A stretch of DNA of 64,000 nt from an uncultured Bacteroidales bacterium. GTDB lineage: Bacteria > Bacteroidota > Bacteroidia > Bacteroidales > P3. Each line of letters opens with the position of its first letter. Position 1 is the stretch's first letter. A program made the position numbers and the translations under genes. This document shows positions 20,559 to 29,249 of this stretch, one piece after another. The stretch is taken from positions 54,234 through 118,233 of the forward strand of contig CALUHO010000005.1 of NCBI GenBank assembly GCA_944320465.1, written 5' to 3'. The notes below the pieces were generated by a model. It was not told the DNA's origin and made no database searches. It saw nothing but the letters and a program-made list of their open reading frames with translations.

Positions 20559-23198
20559 CTACCGGGTCAGCTGTTTCAACTGCGCTTCCAAAGCCGCAAT
20601 CTTCTCCTCCGCATCCGCCTGCTTCTTGCGTTCGGCCTCCACCACCTTCACCGGAGCCGATTCCACAAAACGCCTGTTTTCCAGCTTCTTCAAGACCGAC
20701 TGCAGGAATCCGCGCAGATAAGCCAGATCCTTGTCTATACGGGCCTTCTCGGCTTCCACGTCCACATGGCCGTCCATCGGCACGAAATACTCGTCCTTGC
20801 CCGCCATGAACGAAAGAGTACCTTCGGCCGCCTGGCTGACATATTCCAGGCTTTCGATATTGCCCAGCTTGACAATCAAGCTGTCGAAAGCGTTCTTTTC
20901 AGCCGTCCTGGCCAGCAACCGCAAGGGAGTCTTATTGGGTATGTTCTTCTCGTTGCGCAATGCCCGGATGCCCATGATGACCTGCTCGGCCCGGGAAAAG
21001 CCGTCCAAGACAAGCCGCTGCGCCTCCGACAATCCCGTCTTGGGCAGAGGCTGGAACATGACGCTTTCACCCTCCTTGCGTTCGACCAGCGAATGCCAGA
21101 TTTCCTCAGTGATGAAAGGCATGAACGGATGCAATGCCTGCATCAGGACCTCCATGAAACGAATCGCCCTATCCTGCGTCAAGCCATCGATCGGCTGGCC
21201 GTAAGCCGGCTTGATCATTTCCAGGTACCAGGAGCAGAAATCATCCCATACCAATTTATACAACTGCATCAAAGCCTCGCTGATACGGTACTTCTCCATA
21301 TTCTCGTCGGCTTCCTGCAAAGCCTGGCACAGACGGGCATCGAACCAATCGCAGGCCAGACGCGCCGATTCAGGCTGCGGCAGCTTCCTGTCAACGTTCC
21401 AACCCTTGATCAAACGCAAGGCATTCCAAATCTTGTTGCAGAAGTTGCGCCCTTGCTCGCAAAGGCTTTCATCGAAAGGCAGGTCGTTGCCCGCCGGGGA
21501 AGTCAGCAGCATCCCCACACGCACCCCGTCCGTGCCGTACTTGTCCATCAGCATGATCGGGTCGGGCGAATTGCCGAGCGACTTGGACATCTTCCGGCCC
21601 AATTTGTCACGTACCGTGCCGGTAAAATACACATGCTTGAACGGTATCTGCTTGCGGTAATCCAGACCGGCCATGATCATACGCGCCACCCAGAAGAAAA
21701 TGATATCGGGGGCGGTCACCAGATCGGCGGTAGGATAATAATAGCTGATTTCCGGATTGTCCGGCTTGCGGATGCCATCGAAGACCTCGATCGGCCACAG
21801 CCAGGACGAGAACCAAGTATCCAGAACGTCCTCATCCTGCTTGAGGTCGGCCACTGTCCAAGCGGAGGCTTCCGGATACTTGGCCTTGGCCTGCTCCAGT
21901 GCCTCCTGCGCCGACTTGGCCACTTCCACTTCCCGGTTGGGCAGGTAATAGGCCGGAATCCGGTGCCCCCACCAGAGCTGGCGGGAAATGCACCAGTCCT
22001 TGACATTCTCCATCCAATGCCGGTATGTGTTCTTGAACTTGGCCGGAACGAACTGGATTTCATCATCCATCACCACGCGCAAGGCCGGCTTGGCCAGTTC
22101 TTCCATCTTGAGGAACCACTGCATCGAAAGCTTGGGCTCGATAGCCACATCGGTACGTTCCGAATACCCTACATTATTGACGTAATCTTCTTCTTTTTCC
22201 AGCAAATCCGCCTGCTTGAGGTCCGCCACGATCTGCTTGCGCACCGCAAAACGGTCCATCCCGGCGTACTTGCCGCCCAATTCGTTGAGCGTGCCGTCGT
22301 CATTGAACACATCCAAGCTCTCCAGCTTGTATTTCATGCCGATATTGTAGTCGTTGATATCATGGGCGGGCGTAATCTTGAGGCATCCCGTCCCGAAATC
22401 CTTGTCCACGTAACTATCCTCGATTACCGGCACTTCCCTGTTAATCAAGGGTACAATCACATGCTTTCCACGCAGCCAATGGTAACGCTCGTCATCCGGG
22501 TTCACGCAGACCGCCGTATCGCCCATGATGGTCTCCGGCCGGGTCGTGGCCACAATCAGGAAGCGTTCCGGAGCTTCCTTTACCCTGTAACGCAAGTAGT
22601 ACAGCTTCCCTTGGGTTTCCTTGTAGATTACTTCCTCGTCCGAAAGCGCCGTCCTGGCTTTGGGGTCCCAGTTGACCATCCGCACGCCCCGGTAAATCAA
22701 GCCGCGCTTGTACAAGTCCACAAAGACATCCAGAACCGATTCGGAGCAGACCTCGTCCATCGTGAAACGAGTCCTGGCCCAATCGCAGCTTGCCCCTAAC
22801 TTGCGGAGTTGCTGCAAGATGATGCCGCCGTACTTGTCCTTCCATTCCCAAGCGTATTCCAGGAACTGCTCCCGACTCAGGGTGTTCTTGTCAATGCCCT
22901 TCTCTTTCAAAAACGAAACCACTTTGGCCTCGGTAGCAATTGAGGCATGGTCCATGCCCGGCACCCAGCAGACGTTCTTGCCCTGCATCCTGGCCCGGCG
23001 CACCAGCACATCCTGCAAGGTATTGTTCAGCATGTGCCCCATGTGCAGGATACCCGTCACGTTGGGCGGCGGGATCACGATGCTGTAAGCTTCGCGCTGG
23101 TCAGGTTCGGAATGGAAGAAATCATGGTCGAGCCAGTAGGCGTACCATTTGTCCTCTATCTGATGAGGATCGTATTTGGAAGACAGTTCTCCGGACAT
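20559..23198 (-). CDS. valS: Valyl-tRNA synthetase
   Basis: 879 residues, the usual length. Class I signatures are intact: [18 protein letters not shown] (HIGH motif as HMGH) and [14 protein letters not shown] (KMSKS). The CP1 editing domain ([17 protein letters not shown]), an anticodon-binding helical domain ([13 protein letters not shown]) and the C-terminal coiled-coil arm ([20 protein letters not shown] to [10 protein letters not shown]) that contacts the tRNA are all present. The enzyme charges tRNA-Val and hydrolyses mis-charged Thr-tRNA-Val. Followed on the same strand by the 182-residue hypothetical gene after 136 bp. Confidence 0.97.
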   Translation of the reverse strand: MSGELSSKYDPHQIEDKWYAYWLDHDFFHSEPDQREAYSIVIPPPNVTGILHMGHMLNNTLQDVLVRRARMQGKNVCWVPGMDHASIATEAKVVSFLKEKGIDKNTLSREQFLEYAWEWKDKYGGIILQQLRKLGASCDWARTRFTMDEVCSESVLDVFVDLYKRGLIYRGVRMVNWDPKARTALSDEEVIYKETQGKLYYLRYRVKEAPERFLIVATTRPETIMGDTAVCVNPDDERYHWLRGKHVIVPLINREVPVIEDSYVDKDFGTGCLKITPAHDINDYNIGMKYKLESLDVFNDDGTLNELGGKYAGMDRFAVRKQIVADLKQADLLEKEEDYVNNVGYSERTDVAIEPKLSMQWFLKMEELAKPALRVVMDDEIQFVPAKFKNTYRHWMENVKDWCISRQLWWGHRIPAYYLPNREVEVAKSAQEALEQAKAKYPEASAWTVADLKQDEDVLDTWFSSWLWPIEVFDGIRKPDNPEISYYYPTADLVTAPDIIFFWVARMIMAGLDYRKQIPFKHVYFTGTVRDKLGRKMSKSLGNSPDPIMLMDKYGTDGVRVGMLLTSPAGNDLPFDESLCEQGRNFCNKIWNALRLIKGWNVDRKLPQPESARLACDWFDARLCQALQEADENMEKYRISEALMQLYKLVWDDFCSWYLEMIKPAYGQPIDGLTQDRAIRFMEVLMQALHPFMPFITEEIWHSLVERKEGESVMFQPLPKTGLSEAQRLVLDGFSRAEQVIMGIRALRNEKNIPNKTPLRLLARTAEKNAFDSLIVKLGNIESLEYVSQAAEGTLSFMAGKDEYFVPMDGHVDVEAEKARIDKDLAYLRGFLQSVLKKLENRRFVESAPVKVVEAERKKQADAEEKIAALEAQLKQLTR

Positions 23199-23532
23199 CG
23201 TTATTCTTTGATTTTATTTGCGATAAATAAGCTGCGAACCCATCATGGGGAATCTCTCCGGCCGCACGTCCCACCTGCCTCCGAAGGCATTTCCTCCCGA
23301 CCTCGCAAGCCCGCATTTACGCAAGATTAACCAGCGAAAATAAGAAAAAAAACGATGCGGATGTAATCCGCACAAAAACAATGCATAGAAATCCTTCCTT
23401 GCAAGGCATCAAGAGGGCGACCCTTGGCTGGCTTCCGTGCTTCCTGCCGACATCAGGACATCCTCCCAGCATCTATCCTGAACGTCCTGCTTCGGGATAC
23501 GCCTTGGCCTGCCATAATCTCCCTCCGCCGTA

Positions 23533-23652
23533 CAAGGATGGCACAGACGTGGCAAAATCAACCTTGACGGCCACGCCCCAGGTCTCTACATCGGCATCCT
23601 TCTCGTGGACGGCATCCCAGCCGACCGAATCCGCCTGCTCAAAGCCGAATAA
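23533..23652 (+). pseudogene. Remnant of a T9SS sorting-domain gene (3' end only)
   Basis: The last approx. 33 codons of a third copy of the T9SS cassette survive, reading LDGHAPGLYIGILLVDGIP and ending at TAA 23650-23652. This is nearly identical at DNA level to the ends of the two intact copies (around 25438-25528 and 27620-27710). Upstream of 23533 the similarity fades and no frame continues. The 23200-23530 stretch before it holds no gene I can support. Confidence 0.75.
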
Positions 23653-23745
23653 GACAAAATGATACAGCACACTATATCAAACATATAACTTCATCAAAAA
23701 AAAAAAAAAAAACTTAAAAACACATCATGCAAGAGGAAATTTTTG

Positions 23746-23753
23746 TAACTTTG
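23746..23753 (+). promoter_or_regulatory. -7 promoter element of cassette copy 1
   Basis: TAACTTTG in a stretch shared almost base for base with the second cassette copy (25632-25639). It follows an A-rich run of 17 or more bases at 23696-23712. About 690 nt of leader separate it from the gene. Confidence 0.5.
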
Positions 23754-23885
23754 ATACCGTGGCCGGTAGACCCTGACACAACTGCAATCCACGATTAACA
23801 ACGGCTACAAACCAAGGCTTAGAAGACAAACAAAAGAGGCTTTATAGAAACAGAACAGAAAAACGACAACCAAAACCAACCTACT

Positions 23886-24356
23886 ATGAATACAAGGGTC
23901 GGACCTGCCAACCGCCGGTTGGCGCATCTCGGAAAAAACAATCTGGACTGTTGACGGCTGCCGCCAAGCAAAGGGGGCTACCATTTCCGGGCAGAATGGC
24001 CGGATGCAATGTAAAACATCCCTGCCGTTCCTTTTCAGAAACGCTCCGAAACCAAGACCCGCTTCGGGAACGCGGACGGCACCAGTTCCAATCAATCCCT
24101 TTTCATCCTGCCTCAGTACGCTTCCTGGCCGGACAACCTCGGCGATTACTTAAGCCTGAATGGTTTGGATGCCTGCCCTGAAACCACTTTGGTCAACGCT
24201 AACGTCAGTTCTGACAGGACGGTTAACGGTTGTTCCGTTGAAGTCTCGTATTCTACTGTCAAAAGCGGGAAAAAGCTGACCATCAACCATGAGATTTCCA
24301 CCGAACTCGGATTGGGATTCAGCATGGAACCCGGTTCCGAACTGGAAATAAAGTGA
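23886..24356 (+). pseudogene. Cassette leader, copy 1: short ORF plus frameshifted relic coding region
   Basis: A 22-codon ORF starting MNTRVGP (23886-23954) is identical in product to the one in copy 2 and contains a GCCAACC/GGTTGGC inverted repeat. After it, a frame resembling the end of a secreted Bacteroidota protein (SVEVSYSTVKSGKKLTINHE to the stop at 24354-24356) can be read, but an extra T near 24030 breaks it relative to copy 2. The final motif (GLGFSMEPGSELEIK) resembles the terminal strand of T9SS-associated domains, so the leader probably derives from an older gene. Confidence 0.55.
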
Positions 24357-24374
24357 CTTTCCCCCTCTCATCTT

Positions 24375-24407
24375 GTGCCGGAATAATCATAATGACTGTT
24401 CCGGCAC
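24375..24407 (+). promoter_or_regulatory. Leader hairpin before cassette gene 1
   Basis: GTGCCGGAA (24375-24383) pairs with TTCCGGCAC (24399-24407), ending 32 nt before the ATG and just ahead of AAAGGAG (ribosome-binding site, 24427-24433). The second cassette has a hairpin in the same place with different paired bases. Confidence 0.6.
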
Positions 24408-24439
24408 GCAACCCTAACAAAAAAAGAAAGGAGTCATCC

Positions 24440-25528
24440 ATGAAAACCATATCCAAACTCTTTACTGCTACAGTTTTGACTGCCTTTTCAGTCATGCCGC
24501 CTTTGCAAGCCCAAATCAGCTTGGCCCAGGCCGACTCGATCGCCAAGGCATACCTCCGAGAGAACTGGCTTCCTGAATGGGAAGAGTGGCTGCCTTTCCG
24601 GCTTTGGGTCAATACGCAAAATTCCGACACCCTTTACTTATTCGATGATCCTGCTCAATTCGTCACCAACTCATACCTGTATATCTTAACTGGTTCCAAT
24701 CCGGGAATCAATATGGTCGGACCAGAAATCTACTTCTCCGTGGACAAAACCTCCGGACTTTCAAAAGCCACAAGTGGCAGCTATATCCCTCTGGATTTGC
24801 AGCATTACAGAATATCCGATTACTGCTGGGAAACAGAATGCCCTAAAACAATGACCTATGAGGAAGCGAACCGAGTCATCTCTGACAGCATCGAACTCCG
24901 GTACGGCGCAAATTATCCTAACGCCTATACCGTTTATGCCTATCCAGACACCTCCACTATGGGGGCATCGTGGTCATTCATGGATAGGAATAATCTACAA
25001 AGCTCAACTTGGATAGCTTGGGAGCCAGCTTCCACCCCGCCAGAATATAACCTCTTTTTCTATTTCTTCATCGAAGAAAAAAACGATAGCTTATGGACTA
25101 GCTTGATGTCTGTCTCCCGAACCGCAGACTCCTCCATCTATCTTTCCAAAATGTCTGATCCTGCTCTTTACGAGGTTCCTATTGATTTATGGACTTACCC
25201 TGTCATTTACACCCACCTGCGCCAAGTAAGCAATGAATCCTTTCCGGAAACAGCATCTACCGCGCAGGCTGGCAGACTGTTCCCCAACGTCCCCAACCCA
25301 TTCTCCTCCGTTACCCGTATCCGCTACTCGCTTCCGGAAAGCTGCCAATCCGCCGAGCTGCGGATCCTCGACCTGCAAGGGCGGCTCGTCCAAAGGCTCG
25401 CCTTGGACAGGAACGGCAATGACGAAGCGGAAATCAGCCTTGACGGCCACGCCCCAGGTCTCTACATCGGCATCCTCCTCGTGGACGGCATCCCAGCCGA
25501 CCGAATCCGCCTGCTCAAAGCCGAATAA
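24440..25528 (+). CDS. T9SS-secreted protein, cassette copy 1
   Basis: 362 residues. The signal peptide ends near PPLQAQ (residue 24). The mature start (ISLAQADSIAKAYLRENW) resembles a propeptide-like helix also found in copy 2. The middle approx. 230 residues are rich in Trp, Tyr, Ser and Asp and match no family I know. The C-terminal approx. 85 residues are a type A T9SS sorting domain (LFPNVPNPFSSVTRIRYSLP, LYIGILLVDGIPADRIRLLK), which directs secretion and usually attachment to the cell surface. The start was set by AAAGGAG seven bases upstream. Middle regions of the two copies differ strongly while leaders and sorting domains are almost the same. Confidence 0.82.
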   Translation: MKTISKLFTATVLTAFSVMPPLQAQISLAQADSIAKAYLRENWLPEWEEWLPFRLWVNTQNSDTLYLFDDPAQFVTNSYLYILTGSNPGINMVGPEIYFSVDKTSGLSKATSGSYIPLDLQHYRISDYCWETECPKTMTYEEANRVISDSIELRYGANYPNAYTVYAYPDTSTMGASWSFMDRNNLQSSTWIAWEPASTPPEYNLFFYFFIEEKNDSLWTSLMSVSRTADSSIYLSKMSDPALYEVPIDLWTYPVIYTHLRQVSNESFPETASTAQAGRLFPNVPNPFSSVTRIRYSLPESCQSAELRILDLQGRLVQRLALDRNGNDEAEISLDGHAPGLYIGILLVDGIPADRIRLLKAE

Positions 25529-25631
25529 GACAAATTGGCACAACACACTATAATACTATATATCAATTAGATATTTTTCAAAAAAAAAAAAAAAGACTTA
25601 TTAAAAATCTTCACTCAAAAGAAAATTTTTG

Positions 25632-25639
25632 TAACTTTG
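25632..25639 (+). promoter_or_regulatory. -7 promoter element of cassette copy 2
   Basis: TAACTTTG in the same context as 23746-23753, again after an A-rich run (25580-25593). Confidence 0.5.
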
Positions 25640-26127
25640 ATGCCGTGGCCGGTAGACCCTGACACAACTATAATCCACGATTAACAACGGCTACAAACCA
25701 AGGCTTAGAAGACAAACAAAAGAGGCTTTATAGAAACAGAACAGAAAAACGACAACCAAAACCAACCTACTATGAATACAAGGGTCGGACCTGCCAACCG
25801 TCGGTTGGCGCATCTCGGAAAAAACAATCTGGACTGTTGACGGCTGCCGCCAAGCAAAGGGGACTACCTTTTCCGGGCAGAATGGCCGGATGCAATGTAA
25901 AACATCCCTGCCGTTCCTTTCAGAAACGCTCCGAAACCAAGACCCGCTTCGGGAACGCGGACGGCACCAGCTCCAATCAATCCCTTTTCATCCTGCCTCA
26001 GTACGCTTCCTGGCCGGACAACCTCGGCGATTACGTGAGCCTGAATGGCTTGGATGCCTGCCAGGAAACCACTTTAGTCAACGCTAACGTCAGTTCCGAC
26101 AGGACGGCAAACGGCTGTTCCGTTGAA

Positions 26128-26320
26128 CCCAAATCGGTCATTAGACTTTGGGGAGATTGCCCGCTTGTGTCATGCAGCATGCTTCTCGCCTAGCCGAAGG
26201 CGTAGCGGGCTACGTCGAGGCGTAGCGAGAAACAGGATGCGGACAGAAGCGGGCAAGATGCCCGAAAGCCTCATTTTCCCAATCAAAAACAGACACGGCG
26301 TGTCTAATGACCGATTTGGG
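26128..26320. mobile_element. Non-autonomous 193-bp element, family E, copy E1
   Basis: Perfect terminal inverted repeats CCCAAATCGGTCATTAGAC and its complement end the element, and a 5-bp target duplication TTGAA flanks it (26123-26127 and 26321-26325). The duplicated cassette leader at 24236-24240 has the same site with one TTGAA and no element, so insertion is proven by an empty site. There is no coding capacity. The centre forms a hairpin with the CGTAGC/GCTACG stem (26200-26215). Confidence 0.95.
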
Positions 26321-26454
26321 TTGAAGTCTCGTATTCCACTGTAAAAAGCGGGAAGAAGCTGACCATCAACCATGAGATTTCCACCGAACTCGGATTGGGA
26401 TTCAGCATGGAACCCGGTTCCGAACTAGAAATAAAATGGAACTATCCCGTTTAC

Positions 26455-26490
26455 GTGCGCCGAAACAGCCCTGCTACTGCTCCGGCGCAC
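26455..26490 (+). promoter_or_regulatory. Leader hairpin before cassette gene 2
   Basis: GTGCGCCG (26455-26462) pairs with CGGCGCAC (26483-26490), ending 32 nt before the ATG, like the hairpin of copy 1. Several stem positions changed in both arms together. AAAGGAG follows at 26508-26514. Confidence 0.6.
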
Positions 26491-26522
26491 AACCCATCAT
26501 CAAACAGAAAGGAGTCCTAATC

Positions 26523-27710
26523 ATGAAAAAGACATTCGCAATCCTCTTGACATCTGTCCTGGCCGGATTGTCCTGCAGCTTCTCCCAGAACATTTCCCGC
26601 AAACAAGCCGATTCCATCATGGAAAAATACCTCCTGTATTACGACAGCATCCAAAGCCAACCTCTTCTACCAGAAGTTGCTCCTGCATCGTGGTCGTGGT
26701 ACCCTTACAATACCTATCTTCTCACTGGGGATACCCTGTTTCAGGATACCGCAGCATTCCCCGGTGCACTACGCTGGTCGCAGAACGCCTATGTATATTT
26801 CATCAAAAGCTATCTCCCGGTATACGGGCAAACCCCAGAATGCTTTTTCAGCATCGACCGCAATAACGGACAAGTTGAAGAACACTATGCCGGAGGAGTC
26901 CTTGGATATGCTCGTCGTCCTTTCATGGAACCCGTCGACATTCTTTGGAACAAAGAACCGGTCATCCATCTCTCCCAAGCAGAAGCCATAGACGCACTTG
27001 ATCGTTATTTATCCGATAACCACGGGAACTCTCACCCTTACCCTTATCGAGTCTACGCCTACCCTGATTCAACCAAAAACACCCCCATGTGGCCCTGCGA
27101 CCCCATGGGACCCAACTACAGAGGATATGCCGGAACCAATTTCAGCTACTATTACAACAACACTTTCACTTATATGCTTGCCGAAGAAACCGACAACGGC
27201 ACGAAATTCCGCTATTTGGCCGCGTTGAAAAACGACCCCGCGATACATATTCCCGACGGCGACTTCTACCTGGTTGCACACATCGAGGAGAATGGCATCT
27301 CATATGAGCTTCCCGACTCGGCCATCGAAATCATAGACCCCTTTATCTATCTTGTGGAGGAGAATGCAGCCGAACCTCTGAACTTGGACACATGGCCGCT
27401 GATCCGCTCATACGAACCTACCGCCAACGAAGCCTTGCAAACGGGAAATAAGGCTCTGCTATTTTCCAATGTTCCCAATCCCTTCTCCTCCGTCACCCGT
27501 ATCCGCTACTCGCTTCCGGAAAGCTGCCAATCCGCCGAGCTGCAGATCATAGACCTGCAAGGGCGGCTCGTCCAAAGGATCGCCTTGGACAGGAACGGCA
27601 ATGACGAAGCGGAAATCAGCCTTGACGGCCACGCCCCAGGTCTCTACATCGGCATCCTCCTCGTGGACGGCATCCCCGCCGACCGCATTCGCTTAGTCAA
27701 AATCGAGTAG
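26523..27710 (+). CDS. T9SS-secreted protein, cassette copy 2
   Basis: 395 residues, paralogue of the preceding cassette gene. The signal peptide ends around LSCSFSQ (residue 22); a lipoprotein reading of that Cys is possible but less likely in a T9SS cargo. It begins with NISRKQADSIMEKYLLYYD, has a divergent Tyr/Asn/Pro-rich centre (NYRGYAGTNFSYYYNNTFTY), and ends with a type A sorting domain differing from copy 1 at only a handful of positions. Function unknown; surface location is inferred from the sorting domain. The start is supported by AAAGGAG nine bases upstream. A terminator follows at 27771. Confidence 0.82.
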   Translation: MKKTFAILLTSVLAGLSCSFSQNISRKQADSIMEKYLLYYDSIQSQPLLPEVAPASWSWYPYNTYLLTGDTLFQDTAAFPGALRWSQNAYVYFIKSYLPVYGQTPECFFSIDRNNGQVEEHYAGGVLGYARRPFMEPVDILWNKEPVIHLSQAEAIDALDRYLSDNHGNSHPYPYRVYAYPDSTKNTPMWPCDPMGPNYRGYAGTNFSYYYNNTFTYMLAEETDNGTKFRYLAALKNDPAIHIPDGDFYLVAHIEENGISYELPDSAIEIIDPFIYLVEENAAEPLNLDTWPLIRSYEPTANEALQTGNKALLFSNVPNPFSSVTRIRYSLPESCQSAELQIIDLQGRLVQRIALDRNGNDEAEISLDGHAPGLYIGILLVDGIPADRIRLVKIE

Positions 27711-27770
27711 AAACACACCTGAATCCTGCGCAACAGGTCTAAAAAGCGCAAGCATTCTTTGCTCCGATGA

Positions 27771-27810
27771 AAAATCCCGTGATAGACAAAACCTAACACG
27801 GGATTTTTTT
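27771..27810 (+). terminator. Rho-independent terminator of the T9SS cassette
   Basis: AAAATCCCGTG (27771-27781) pairs with CACGGGATTTT and is followed by a run of seven T, 60 bp after the stop of cassette gene 2. The remaining 150 bp to hydE show nothing recognisable. Confidence 0.85.
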
Positions 27811-27959
27811 CTAAGAAAGACACCCAATCGATGAAACGAAGCCACAAGCTTTCTCCATATCAAAAACGCCCTGCCAAGGTCTGTTTTCCGGCCAGACCAA
27901 AGAGGGAATACGGTTTTCTCCATTTGCAAGCTACTCTTCTTCGAAAAACAGTCTGCTTT

Positions 27960-29027
27960 TCATGAATGTTTGCCCTCGGATCGAACGTAGAAATGCCGGG
28001 AGTTCCCTTGGGCAAAGTAGCCCGGCTCGCAACCGGCCTCGCGGATGATGCGCTCGATGTTCTCCCGGCTGTCCTCATGGCTTTCCTCGATGCAGATCTT
28101 GTGCTCGTAAAGGAAGTATTCCTTGCGGCAGGAAAACGGGGTCAGGTTGGGCATGATGACATTGGCCGCCGTATAGAGGGCTTCTTCCCGACCCTTGGGG
28201 CTGAGGCTGCCGATGGCCGTCGTGGAAGCGATATTGATATCGGGGGCTATCAGCCGGAGCAAGGCCCAGGCGTTCAAGCTCCAGTCGTAACGTTCCTGCT
28301 TGGAGGGAATCCTGTCCCGGTACTCCCAGAGCGGGGTCTGCGGATGCTCGATATAAGGCCCCATGCCCACCATGTCCACATCCATCTCCTTGAGAAAATA
28401 CACGTCCTCCACCACTTGCTCCGGGCTTTGGAAAGGCAAGCCGATCATGATGCCGCTGCCTACCTGGTAGCCAGTATCCCGCAAGCTCTTCAAGCAGTCG
28501 AGCCGTGCCTGGAACGAATGGCCGGCGGGATGCAGGCGGGCGTAGAGTCCGGGCGAAGAAGTCTCGATGCGGAGCAGGTAACGGATCGCCCCTGCCTTTT
28601 TCCAACGGGCGTAGGTCTCCGGCTTCTGTTCGCCCAAGGAAAGGGTGATGCCCAGCTCCCCGCCGCTTTGCTGCATCATGGTATCGACCAATTCCTCTAT
28701 GTCCCTGATGAAAGCCTCGTCCTGGCGTTCCCCGGACTGAAGCACCAACGAACCGAAACCGGCCTGATGGGCGAAACGGGCAGCCCGCAGCACCTCGTCC
28801 TTGCCCACGGTATAGTGGCGCACGGCGGAATTGCCGCTGCGGATGCCGCAATAATAGCAATTCTTGCGGCAGACATTGGAATACTCTATCAAGGCCCTCA
28901 GATACACTTTGTTGCCCACGTGCGCCATCTTGACTTCATGCGCCGCCTGACGCAGCTTCCGCGCTTCCTCCCCGGTGCTGAGCAGCCAGGAAAGTGCCTC
29001 CTTCTTGCCTTTTATCTCCAAAATCAA
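27960..29027 (-). CDS. hydE: [FeFe]-hydrogenase H-cluster radical SAM maturase HydE
   Basis: 355 residues. HydE is a radical-SAM enzyme that, with HydG and HydF, builds the 2Fe subcluster of [FeFe]-hydrogenase. The SAM-cluster motif CRKNCYYCGIRSGN provides Cys53, 57 and 60; the barrel continues with GSLVLQSGERQDEAFI, LSLGEQKPETYARWKKAGA and GSGIMIGLPFQSPEQVVEDV, all typical of HydE. The closest alternative, PylB, is unlikely because hydF is also in this window and no pyrrolysine genes are seen. hydG and the hydrogenase itself are not in the window. Tandem hairpin repeats lie upstream at 29127-29246. Confidence 0.9.
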   Translation of the reverse strand: MILEIKGKKEALSWLLSTGEEARKLRQAAHEVKMAHVGNKVYLRALIEYSNVCRKNCYYCGIRSGNSAVRHYTVGKDEVLRAARFAHQAGFGSLVLQSGERQDEAFIRDIEELVDTMMQQSGGELGITLSLGEQKPETYARWKKAGAIRYLLRIETSSPGLYARLHPAGHSFQARLDCLKSLRDTGYQVGSGIMIGLPFQSPEQVVEDVYFLKEMDVDMVGMGPYIEHPQTPLWEYRDRIPSKQERYDWSLNAWALLRLIAPDINIASTTAIGSLSPKGREEALYTAANVIMPNLTPFSCRKEYFLYEHKICIEESHEDSRENIERIIREAGCEPGYFAQGNSRHFYVRSEGKHS

Positions 29028-29126
29028 CGTATTTTCATATTAAGTTAATAAGTACTGATATTCTGGCTTCTCATATCATACGCAACATTACATTTTACTC
29101 AGCAGGCTGCGTATTTCCACTCAATG

Positions 29127-29246
29127 CAAAGATAGCGAAAGCCGAGCGCAGAAGCAAAGCTTGCTTTAGTTATGCCGAGGCGCAGCCAATCTTCGGCGAC
29201 AGCCAAAGATAGCGAAAGCCGAGCGCAGAAACAAAGCTTGCTCTGA
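29127..29246. repeat. Tandem hairpin repeat CAAAGATAGCGAAAG, about 1.5 units
   Basis: The first unit (29127-29203, 77 bp) begins CAAAGATAGCGAAAGCCGAG, contains AAAGCTTGCTTT and ends near CAATCTTCGGCGACAGC. A second, partial unit starts at 29204. Related units stand at 58873-59048. The repeats lie in the gap between hydE and the broken membrane-protein gene. Confidence 0.8.
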
Positions 29247-29249
29247 CCA

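Larger units (their letters stand above)
25769..26520 (+). pseudogene. Cassette leader, copy 2: short ORF and relic frame split by an element
   Basis: It holds the same 22-codon ORF as copy 1 (25769-25837) and then an open relic frame from TTG 25837, in frame with SLFILPQYASWPDNLGDY and GCSVE, at which point the 193-bp element at 26128-26320 has been inserted. After the element the frame resumes (VSYSTVKSGKKLTINHE). Removing the element and one 5-bp duplicate restores an uninterrupted frame ending at 26520. Here the frame lacks the T insertion that breaks copy 1. Confidence 0.55.

Noticed and set aside
20766..22799. Open frame of 677 codons on the plus strand
   Set aside because: Antisense shadow of valS, which has every synthetase motif intact.
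23381..23662. 93-codon open frame before the first T9SS cassette
   Set aside because: It reads the sorting-domain remnant in the wrong frame; the meaningful frame is the one giving LDGHAPGLYIGIL.
27960..29027. PylB (methylornithine synthase) instead of HydE
   Set aside because: The two families are related, but hydF is present in the same window and no pylC, pylD, pylS or tRNA-Pyl is seen.
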